DNA of 25,011 nucleotides. Source: Gracilaria domingensis. Its lineage: Eukaryota > Rhodophyta > Florideophyceae > Gracilariales > Gracilariaceae. The notes below the pieces were generated by a model. That model ran no database searches. It was not told the DNA's origin and worked only from the letters and a program-made list of their open reading frames with translations. Position numbers and translations under genes: made by a program. Where the stretch lies: NCBI GenBank assembly GCA_022539475.1, contig VCMS01000480.1:1-25011 (forward strand). The letters are read 5' to 3'. This document shows positions 9,681 through 16,984 of the stretch, piece after piece; the stretch's first letter is position 1; each line of letters begins with the position of its first letter.

Positions 9681-10592
9681 ATGAAACTGAGAAGTCTATA
9701 CAGTTCCTGTCTATGCGGTACTTGTGGCAGTATGGTGACTTTATCAGGAAAAATGGCAGAGGAACAGAGAGACTTGGCTGAAATTTCACCCAATACCTTG
9801 TCTAAGTTCATATATGCCAATGATTACGGTATATTAAGTTCCGTTGATGGAACGTTGAGAAGAGAGAGAGAGTCAATTCCAGAAGAAGTTGTGAAGTGTA
9901 TGAAGTTCATTGACGAACGTGTTGGTTTCGGACTTGTCACAGGGGGTGATGTGGGCAACGTGGAGGGGAAAATGGAAGGACTCGGAGACTATAAGTTTGG
10001 TGTCTCGGCGAATCATGGAGCTTTCCTGCGTTTCTCTGACGAGAGGGAAATTAAGGGTGCATTCAATGATCACACCCTTGAACACACTGTTGACGGACTA
10101 CTGTTCCTGGCAAGGGATTTGAATAGGAGGCATGGTATTGTGAATGATGATGACAAGGGGTTCGTGGAGACCAGAAGTGATAGTGGCCTTCCCAATTTCG
10201 TGTACAACAAACTGTGGCAGTGGAGAGAAGAAGTTGATTCTGCTATTGGGGACCTGTTGCAGAAGATGGATGCGTTTGTTATCTATCCCGGCGAGAACAG
10301 TTGCGAAATTGTGGACAAGCGATACACAAAAGGAAGCGAAGGAGAAAATCTTGTGGATAATGAACCGAGATTTATTGATACGGATGACGTCGTGACGTTC
10401 GGAAGTGCTTTGAGCGACGGGCCTTTGCATGAGATAGGCGTGTACGGCGTTCACGTCAAAGAAGATTGTATCCCGGGTGGAGTACACAACCTGTTCGAAA
10501 GCGTGGAGGATGTATATTCGACAATTATGTTGGTGGCTCTGTTGTACGGCTACGAGGAAAAGCAGCACGATAAAAACCACCATGAATCATAA
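9681..10592 (+). CDS. HAD-superfamily (trehalose-phosphatase-like) protein lacking the nucleophile
   Basis: Open reading frame of 303 codons. An in-frame Met at 9753 (MAEEQRDLAE) is an equally good start, giving 279 residues. The layout is that of HAD type IIB sugar phosphatases such as trehalose-6-phosphate phosphatase: motif I region SSVDGTLRR, then VTGGD, NHGAFLR, a cap, TKGSEG, VTFGSALSDG and a C-terminal Y-x-L/V helix. Two catalytic positions differ. The nucleophilic Asp of DxDGT is Ser (codon 9840-9842), and the first acid of the GDxxxD metal motif is Ser. The Arg of TGR is Gly. If expressed, it is probably a non-catalytic pseudo-phosphatase. A paralogue lies tail-to-tail 52 bases downstream. 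TPP-like is my best family guess; other type IIB sugar phosphatases are possible. Confidence 0.6.
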   Translation: MKLRSLYSSCLCGTCGSMVTLSGKMAEEQRDLAEISPNTLSKFIYANDYGILSSVDGTLRRERESIPEEVVKCMKFIDERVGFGLVTGGDVGNVEGKMEGLGDYKFGVSANHGAFLRFSDEREIKGAFNDHTLEHTVDGLLFLARDLNRRHGIVNDDDKGFVETRSDSGLPNFVYNKLWQWREEVDSAIGDLLQKMDAFVIYPGENSCEIVDKRYTKGSEGENLVDNEPRFIDTDDVVTFGSALSDGPLHEIGVYGVHVKEDCIPGGVHNLFESVEDVYSTIMLVALLYGYEEKQHDKNHHES

Positions 10593-10644
10593 AAGGGTAA
10601 TGAGATATATACGAGACTTTTATTACTGAGATCTCATATCATAG

Positions 10645-11495
10645 CTAAGTATTACAGGCTTCGTAGCACTTGAAACAAATTCCAAGAGTTTTTCTAAACC
10701 ATTGACACTTATATTTTCTGTACCCGTACAGTTCTGCCACCCTTCTGATGGTCTCATGCACGTCCTCCACCCCATCAACAAGATATGTTACCGCTGCTGG
10801 ATGGTCTTCTCCATTCACATGAACTGCCAGGGTTGCCATTTCATATAGAAGGCCATCATTGGAAGCATTCCCGAAAGCAACGATTAAATGTGTGTCGAAC
10901 TGGGGGTCGTTTTCAACCAAGGCTAGCGCCCCACTATTTTTCGTGAAACGAATGTCCCCTATGTCACAGTTTTCATCTTGAGGGTACGCAACCATGTTCG
11001 GAAAGGATGTCAACACTTTTGAAACACAGGAGTAAACTTCTGTTTTCCACTTGGACAGTCCATTGTACGTGAAGTTAGGGAGTCCGCTGTCTTTTCTAGT
11101 GCTCACAACTGCTTGTTGACGCTCTTCGTGAAGTCCGTGCGATTCATTTAAGGAGAGTGCAAGTCTCTCAAGTTCGGCTGCACATCTTTCGTAGCCTTCC
11201 CTGTCAAGGTCCTGATCAATTTCGGTACCATTGGATAATCTCAACCGTGCGCCTTGGTTTCTAGAGATGCCAAAGTGTAGCCACCCAGGTGCTCCATGAA
11301 ACTCTCGGCATCCTCTATATCTCGCCCAGTAGCAATTCCGAAACCAACGCGTGCGTTGATGTACTTCATGCATTTGACTGTTTCGGCAGGAATGTTCTCC
11401 CCAGCTCTTTTCAGAGTACCGTCAACATCACTAATCACGGCGTAGCCATTTTCGAATATTTCGTTAGCCAGCTGCTGAGGAGTTACTTCTTGGCT
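10645..11495 (-). pseudogene. HAD-superfamily (trehalose-phosphatase-like) paralogue, frameshifted
   Basis: Reverse-strand paralogue of the neighbouring plus-strand gene, roughly half identical by eye (KCMK.I..RVGFG, DSGLPNF.YN). The N-terminal part, from LANEIFENGYAVISDVDGT to HLGGYT, is in one frame. One missing base near 11270 moves the rest (FGISRNQGARLRL to the stop at 10645) to another frame. Unlike its neighbour it keeps an intact DVDGT nucleophile motif and a TGRD motif. The downstream metal motif reads FGNASND, with Asn for the first acid. No ATG lies in frame between an upstream TAG (11496-11498) and the motif, so the start is lost too. A single-base sequencing error could explain the frameshift, but not the missing start. 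Confidence 0.65.
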
Positions 11496-11498
11496 CTA

Positions 11499-12140
11499 AC
11501 TTCTGAGTTATACATGTTTTGAAAGCTTTCGAAAGGGTTCGTTTTGCAAATGGGTGTGGGTATACGAATGAGAAGGATGTGATTGATGTTCACAAGGTGT
11601 TTCGTAGTATAAAAATAGTCTAAAAACGACCATATATGGGTATTGTAGCACTGTTTTAAAACCTTACTACGACGAGAAGCTTTTGCATCGATTTGCAGTA
11701 AAGAAAGGATGATTTAGTCATAAATTATATGTACGGGTTCAAGTGGGTAAAGAAAACTATGAATATCTTCAACATGAGCTTAGAAATCAAGATCAGTAAA
11801 ACAACCTCCATTAAGGGTTGAAACCCATAAAAGGTTTACCTTACTTTATACGGGTGACCCAAGTATTGCAAATGCTTAGTTCTTCAGAATATCACAATTT
11901 TGTACTTGTTTCCTTACTAGTATCGTGCACTATAATGATATGGAATTGCCCTTTTCCATCTAGCAAAAACTTAGCCAGGTATTAGTGATAAGGGATGTAG
12001 GATTTAAAGGGGCATATTTGAACCACAGAAGGACGAACAATATAAGTAATGTAATAGGAACAGGTCATTTCGATAAAGTAACTTTTATGTTTAACTATCT
12101 CTAAAAGGTTTACAACACCGAAAAGTCATGTGTTCTAACC
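11499..12140. other. AT-rich intergenic region
   Basis: About 640 bases between the heads and tails of two minus-strand genes with no supportable coding sequence. It holds the upstream flank of the HAD paralogue and the 3' flank of the ketopantoate-reductase-like gene. A small palindrome, CTTTCGAAAG, lies near 11528. The short string AAAAGGTTTAC recurs near 11830 and 12105. No clear hairpin, tRNA or repeat array is seen. Confidence 0.5.
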
Positions 12141-13043
12141 TCAAAGCTGGGAGAATGGGGAGAGGGATAACTTTTCCTTAACAACGTTGATGTAGTTTGT
12201 ATGAAAAGGAGCGGGGTCACCGCCTACGATGTTTCTTTCTTGGCGGGAAAAGTTGTAGAAGTACTCGTTCCTAAACTGAAAGTCGGAGAAAGAAGTAGGG
12301 AAGCCAACGAGAGTTTTCCCATATGCAAGAAGTCGCCCAACGGTCTCTTCCAGGTTGAAAGCAGTACCTGTCTTAAGCGAAACTATCTTCAACAGCTCTT
12401 TCATTATTGTGAGCACAACCGTACTGCACTCCGTAGCGACTACGTCCATAGGAATGAAACCTCTTGAGGCCCCGACGATGTTGAACGCTGATAGCCACAC
12501 GATCTTCTCATAATAGCTTACGAGAAATGTGTCTTCGTCGACAACCCCGCAAGTGAGACCCATAGAGCTAAATCTGTCTGCAACGTTGGAGGCCCACTTT
12601 CCTGTTGCGACAGTGAGACCATCCGGACTTTGAGGAGTGACACCATTCTGCGGAGCTGCGTTTCTTGAGGGGACACCAACGTATAGGACAACTTTTGAAC
12701 ATTTGTCCACACCGAGCTTCGAAACCAATGGTATGATGTCTCCATTCTGGAAGAAAACGAGATTCTCTCTGAGCGAATAAGGGCAAGCCTGAATTACGGT
12801 CTCCAGGGTGTTCGTTCTTCCACAAACTAGTAACGGTACATCAGAAAGATGAGAGGTAGCAGCCATGCTGCAGAATTCGTGTGCGGAAATGACCGTATCT
12901 TCTTCGTTCGCCAGCATGGTACCTATACGCCCCCTTCCAACAATAACGGCCCGAGTCCTTCGGGCGGGAGATGAGGCCTGAGGGACGTCAGAGTATCTGG
13001 GACTCGGAGGCGGAGTCGGAGGCATGTCGGACTGGGAGTTCAT
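12141..13043 (-). CDS. ketopantoate reductase-like Rossmann protein (uncharacterised algal-type family)
   Basis: Intact 300-codon gene. I start at the Met of MNSQSDMPPTPPP (13041-13043). The 67 upstream codons in the same frame look like leader sequence with no domain. After a proline/serine-rich N-terminus of about 30 residues, AVIVGRGRIGTMLA is the GxGxxG dinucleotide-binding loop. LVFFQNGDIIP and VLYVGVPS fill the Rossmann half. YEKIVWLSAFNIVGASRG is the hinge of the ApbA/PanE C-terminal helical domain, with the Lys at the usual catalytic place. The tail includes GGDPAPFHTNYI. The fold is that of NADP-dependent 2-dehydropantoate 2-reductases. The insert and C-terminus resemble an uncharacterised algal branch, so pantothenate synthesis is not assured. 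It is the only clearly intact conserved cellular gene here with its key residues. Confidence 0.72.
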   Translation of the reverse strand: MNSQSDMPPTPPPSPRYSDVPQASSPARRTRAVIVGRGRIGTMLANEEDTVISAHEFCSMAATSHLSDVPLLVCGRTNTLETVIQACPYSLRENLVFFQNGDIIPLVSKLGVDKCSKVVLYVGVPSRNAAPQNGVTPQSPDGLTVATGKWASNVADRFSSMGLTCGVVDEDTFLVSYYEKIVWLSAFNIVGASRGFIPMDVVATECSTVVLTIMKELLKIVSLKTGTAFNLEETVGRLLAYGKTLVGFPTSFSDFQFRNEYFYNFSRQERNIVGGDPAPFHTNYINVVKEKLSLSPFSQL

Positions 13044-13440
13044 TGCAAGTGTTCGATTGTTTTTGTGTGACGATAAAAATGGAAGATGGGGCGGGGAACT
13101 GCTGGGGTAAAGAGTGATACTTAAGTACAAACGGTTGGGAAGCGCAGAACGGGAACATGGTTCAATTTGTGAAAGTGAGCGAAATGTATGATATCTGATT
13201 GTACTGAATGAATGATAGGGCTTGTATAAGACGACAAGCCACAAAGTGTGATGACGTTTTATGAAAAGTTGGTGGAAGAGTAGAAAGTGTGCAATGAATG
13301 AAACTGATTCCGAACCTGAGTTGTAAAGTAGTTGTAAAGTACGAGTTACGGGGAGCTTGAATACAGGATGAAAGGAGCCATTTTGGCTTCATAAATGGCG
13401 TGAACGGGTTCTATAGCTTCACTCGGATTGCCATAATTAA
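13044..13440. other. 5' flank of the ketopantoate-reductase-like gene
   Basis: About 400 bases upstream of the minus-strand gene. Part stays open in the gene's frame (to 13244) but has no domain. A near-tandem GTTGTAAAGTA pair lies at about 13319-13341. The promoter should be here, but no TATA-like box is placed with confidence. The stretch ends at the TAA (13438-13440) next to the epimerase fragment. Confidence 0.4.
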
Positions 13441-13761
13441 AAGGATGGAGTTGGGTTGCGCCCGAACACGTGTATAAAGGTCGTAGAAGCACTTATGAAG
13501 GAAGGAGTTGTAGACATGTTATTGTTGATGACGGTGGAGCCAGGGTTTGGAGGACAGGCGTTTATGGAGGGTGTTCTTGATAAGGTTCGAGATGCAAGGG
13601 AGTTGTACCCAAGAATAGGGATACAGGTAGATGGGGGTATTGGACTGAGTACTGTGAAAGGAGTAGTGAAGGCCGGTGCAAACATTTCAGTTGCAGGATC
13701 TGCCATCTTTGGCTCGAGTAACCCAGCTCATGTCATAGCTGGTTTTCGAAAGGTTGGTTAG
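13441..13761 (+). pseudogene. RPE: ribulose-phosphate 3-epimerase, C-terminal half only
   Basis: The family enzyme interconverts ribulose-5-phosphate and xylulose-5-phosphate in the Calvin and pentose phosphate cycles. The frame opens directly after a TAA (13438-13440) at KDGVGLRPNT, equivalent to the family K.GVA.KPGT block in mid-protein. It continues with VDMLLLMTVEPGFGGQAFM, IQVDGGIGLSTV (with the conserved catalytic Asp) and VAGSAIFGS (phosphate-binding loop) to a natural-looking stop at 13761. The match is unbroken for about 106 codons. The N-terminal half of the TIM barrel, with the first metal His residues and first Asp, is absent, and there is no in-frame ATG before the homology. This is a 5'-truncated fragment. 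Confidence 0.85.
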
Positions 13762-13849
13762 AGATAGTAGCATAAATTTATTGTTTATTACATTGTTACC
13801 TTTACGTGTTATCACGACTATATTCTCCCTCTCCATTGGAGATGTATTT

Positions 13850-14170
13850 CTCTTGTATCACAACCGGTCAAGGATGTGAGAGAACATCAATATATCCCAG
13901 TGGACGCTGAGAGGGAGGATGAACTACTCTACGTGCTATCATTGTTACCCATCCGGTATCGAGTGGTGACATATTCTTTTTTTGTCACAACCCACAAAGG
14001 ATGTGACGGAAGAAGAACATGCCCCCAGTCGAGACAGAGGGTGAGCAACTCTAAGTACAATCACTAGTCCCTAGCTTGCCTCCACTGGCAATATCTTCCT
14101 GTTTTGCTATAACCATCGAGTGGGGTTATGGTGGAAGAGAAAAATATCGCCGGTCGAGGCGAGGTGGGTG
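13850..14170. repeat. three tandem diverged hairpin units, about 125 bp each
   Basis: Each unit has a T-rich run, a short stem-loop, then a purine-rich stretch with a recognisable CCAGT/CGGTCGA-GAGG core. Stems: TCACAACC 13858-13865 with GGATGTGA 13872-13879; GTCACAACC 13984-13992 with GGATGTGAC 13999-14007; CTATAACC 14107-14114 with GGTTATGG 14124-14131. Units 1 and 2 share one internal A-A mismatch. Unit 3 has different stem bases but is fully paired with one G-T. Spacing between stems is 127 and 122 bases. No coding potential is seen. Confidence 0.55.
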
Positions 14171-14400
14171 GGGATTATGTGAGCGCGAAAGAGGAGACAG
14201 AGAGGTGGCGCTCCAATAGTGGAAGGTGCGAAGGTGTACAGGAGATGTTTTGGCGGGAAATGGGATGATGGAAACAGGGACAATCATGGTGCTGGATATA
14301 GCCCGTGTGGTTGGACAGTGGGGGTGGACAGCACAGCTTAACTCGATTGCACTGTATCGCAGCGGAGACTTCGATCCAACTACTACTTCTCCTTCTGAAG

Positions 14401-15427
14401 ATGTTGAACGGATACGTGAAGGATGAGGAGCTGTGGGTGCTGTTGGAGGGGAAGGAGGTACCGCAGACGCCGTCACCAAAGCGGGAAGAGGACGTGATTA
14501 CGGCGGCTGGTCGGATGTCGCAGAAGAAGGAAGTGGCTGATGAAGGAAAGAAGTGTGAGGCGAGGAGAGGGGATGGTGATGAGGTGGAGAAGGGGGTAGA
14601 ATTGGAGGGGGTCGCAATGGAGAGAAGAGGTGCGGTGCATCTGAGTCAGTTAGAGGTTGGAGACCAGATAGAGAGTGGGGGCGGAGAGGGTGACAGGGAG
14701 ATGCGGTTTGTGGGGGAGATGAAGACGAGGGTGGGGATGTTGGGGTTGGTGATGAAGGAGCAACTGGACGATGGAATTGAGGAGATTGTAACGGAAATGG
14801 GCGGTGTGGTGCTGAATGGGGGTGGTAGTGGTGTTTCGGTTGAGGCGATTTCGAGCCTGCGGAATTCGTTGTCGGTATTGGAAATGGAGATGAGAAATCA
14901 TGTGTATGGGATAGTGGAGTGTGCGGGAAGGGAGGTTGGAGAGTTGCGGGAGGAGAATAGGGTTCTGAACGAGAGGTTGGACGTGCTGGAGAAGGAGGTG
15001 AAGGAGCTGGGCAAGAATCAAAGATCGGTGGAAGAGGAGACGGTGAAAGGAGGTGTGGAGGGAAAGACGGAGAAGGGAAGTGTGGGAAGGGTGGCGGTGC
15101 AGAAGGGGTCCCCTGTGACACCGAAGACAAAGGGTGGTGGGGTTGGGGATGGGAAGAGCCGTCTGAAGAAGAGGCGTAAGGAGATGAAGAAGGTGGTGGA
15201 GGAGGTGCCGCGGGAGGGAGTCCGAGCTCCGGTGGTGACTGGGTTTAGGAGTACGGCGGAGGTAGCGCGGACTGCGAAGGGGATTATGAGGGACAGAAGG
15301 AGAGAAGGATGGGAGGGATGTGAAGCCGTTTTGGGCGAGGCGGGTATACGAGAAGGGGGAGAGTTGTTCACCTGACTTCTACAAAATGACGTTTGCGGAG
15401 ACGGAGAGAGAGGATGCGAACGCGTGA
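14401..15427 (+). CDS. hypothetical coiled-coil protein (ORF A), possible frameshift near its end
   Basis: Not recognised. The start is set at ATG 14401 (MLNGYVKDEELW), though the frame is open from about 14305. The protein is Glu/Lys/Gly-rich. A heptad-like region, REVGELREENRVLNERLDVL, sits at about residues 175-200. A basic, NLS-like segment SRLKKRRKEMKK follows at about residues 250-262. The original frame ends at 15375, but sense moves to another frame near 15310-15320 to give KPFWARRVYEKGE and FYKMTFAETEREDANA, ending at 15425-15427. This reads far better than the in-frame tail, so one indel is likely. G-rich, C-poor coding strand. It lies just upstream of repeat copy 2, whose first codons may be the old C-terminus of this protein. 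Confidence 0.45.
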
Positions 15428-15488
15428 TGGGCGAGAAATGGGTAAATAGCGCGGGTCGTGTGGACTGGGAAGAAGTGATGGGATGATT

Positions 15489-15788
15489 GAGGTGGGATGA
15501 GTTGCGATTGGCATTGCAACATGGGAGAAAATGGAAAGGCAAACTAGCACGAGTGCAGTTTTGAGAGAGGGTCGCGGAAAAGAGTGAATGGGGTGGTGCG
15601 GCGAAGTAGAACCTCTACAAAAACTAGGGGACCCAAGAACTAAACTGCGCGAAATGGAATTTAATATTCCAAAATTTCTTAATTTTTTGAGTGCCAGCCT
15701 CTGCTACCCCTCGCGCGCCCAAATAGCCCCAAAACTAGCTTCGTTTCCAAAGCGAACAGACTATATTCCACTTTGCAGAACACAGACG
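15489..15788 (+). repeat. 300-bp dispersed direct repeat, copy 2
   Basis: Second copy of the block at 7561-7861, same orientation, 7.9 kb away. Its first codons read LRWDELRLALQHGRKWKGK, apparently the C-terminus of a gene like ORF A. It ends at CAGAACACAGACG, and immediately after it the coiled-coil ORF B frame is open. Copy-to-copy changes are mostly scattered single substitutions. Confidence 0.9.
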
Positions 15789-16640
15789 TGAAGTGGTCGT
15801 GGAATCCCAGCGATGGGAGAGGTCGCATAAGAAGAATAAGAGGATTTTTGCCGAGAAAGATGAGGGAGAGAACAAAGATGAGCTGGACTGGTGGTAGATG
15901 GCGATGTTGGAGTGCGCAGGGGCGATGGGGACCCGCATTGGTGAGGACGTGCGTCGACTGACGAAGAAGGTCACAGGATTTGTTGCTAGGGAGCTGAGGG
16001 GATTGAAGGATGGGCAAAGGGAGTTGATTCGTCGACAGCAGGAGCTGGATGGGAAGCTGAAGGAACTCAGTGAGAAGCGGGAGGATTTAGGTGAAGTACG
16101 AGGTACTCCGGTGACTCTTGCGCTGAGGATTGTGAACGGCGTCGCGGTCGAGGTCGGGGTCGATGGAGCCACTGTAGATGAAGATGAGGACGCGAGGGAC
16201 TTTGTGGCAGCTACAGAGAGTTGGGTGAGAATGAAATTGTTGCGGGTAGTGAAAGAAGGAAGAGGGGCCGAAAAAGGAAGTACGGGGAGAAGAGGCCAAT
16301 AGTGGCGAGGAAGCTAGAGCTAGTGGAGGATGACGTGAGACCGAAGGTGAGAAAGGAGAAGAAGAAGAAGAAGAAGACTAGGGTTGGGTTCAGGTGTGTT
16401 CCGAAGCCGGTGTGAAAGGGAAGCAGCGTTGTGAGATATCAGGAGAAGTGGAGCTGGGAAGATGTGGAGGAAGAGGAAAAGGAGAAGGAAGGGGCCGATG
16501 ATGTGGCGAAAGTGTTTGGGCAGTTGTCCTTCGCAGATGCGGAGTTTGAGGAGGGTGTTGGCGGTGGACTGCTGTCAGTAGGATGCAACTTGAAGTGGTA
16601 TGGGTGTGGCGAGATGCATGCGCTCGGTGTCATAAGGTGA
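15789..16640 (+). pseudogene. hypothetical basic coiled-coil protein (ORF B), interrupted
   Basis: Not recognised. One frame reads from the repeat boundary (VVVESQRWERSHKKNKRIF), through a TAG at 15895-15897, into a coiled-coil stretch near 15950-16090 (TKKVTGFVARELRGLKDGQ, then LIRRQQELDGKLKEL). Near 16220 the sense moves to the third frame with ERRKRGRKRKYGEKRP, an AT-hook/NLS-like basic patch, then a run of eight lysines near 16360. A TGA at about 16414 is followed by more acidic sequence ending at 16640. Composition (acidic plus basic, Gly-rich, G-rich coding strand) is like ORF A, so the two may come from one element family. DNA binding is only a guess from the basic patch. Confidence 0.4.
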
Positions 16641-16984
16641 ATGTTGTACTAGGTAGTCGTAGTAATGATGAATATTCTAGAGTATTTGCAGAACATTAGC
16701 AAACTTAAATATGGCAGCACAGGTGGACATCACATGATGTCCTCACAGGACGATAACTAATACGTCTGATACTTTCATTTCGTGAAAATATACTGGCAAT
16801 CGTGGCGTACGTTAGCTGTTCTGCATTTAATGCGGAAAAAGCCCTAGTACATGAAAGCGTAGTATACAAAAATTGAAGTTAATTGCTTGCACATAGCTCT
16901 ATACGCAATTTTTGCAAATTTTTTGACTAAATTCGTCCGATAATCGTGTTCTAGTGCACTCAACTAGCAAAACGAGAACACAGA
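16641..16984. other. AT-rich spacer with a perfect 8-bp hairpin
   Basis: About 340 bases without a gene between ORF B and the 3' end of the transposase remnant. GGACATCA (16725-16732) and TGATGTCC (16735-16742) form a perfect stem with a two-base loop. The outer end of the mobile element should be in this stretch, but I could not pair a terminal inverted repeat with the other side. Confidence 0.4.

Noticed and set aside
14498..15130. Pro/Ser-rich minus-strand open frame of 210 codons
   Set aside because: It is the complement of G-rich ORF A. Its composition follows from the base skew, and nothing recognisable is present.
7561..15788. The two 300-bp direct repeats as LTRs of one retrotransposon
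   Set aside because: The 8 kb between them holds cellular-type genes on both strands, with no gag, protease, reverse transcriptase, primer site or polypurine tract. The repeats include coding sequence and lack TG...CA ends.
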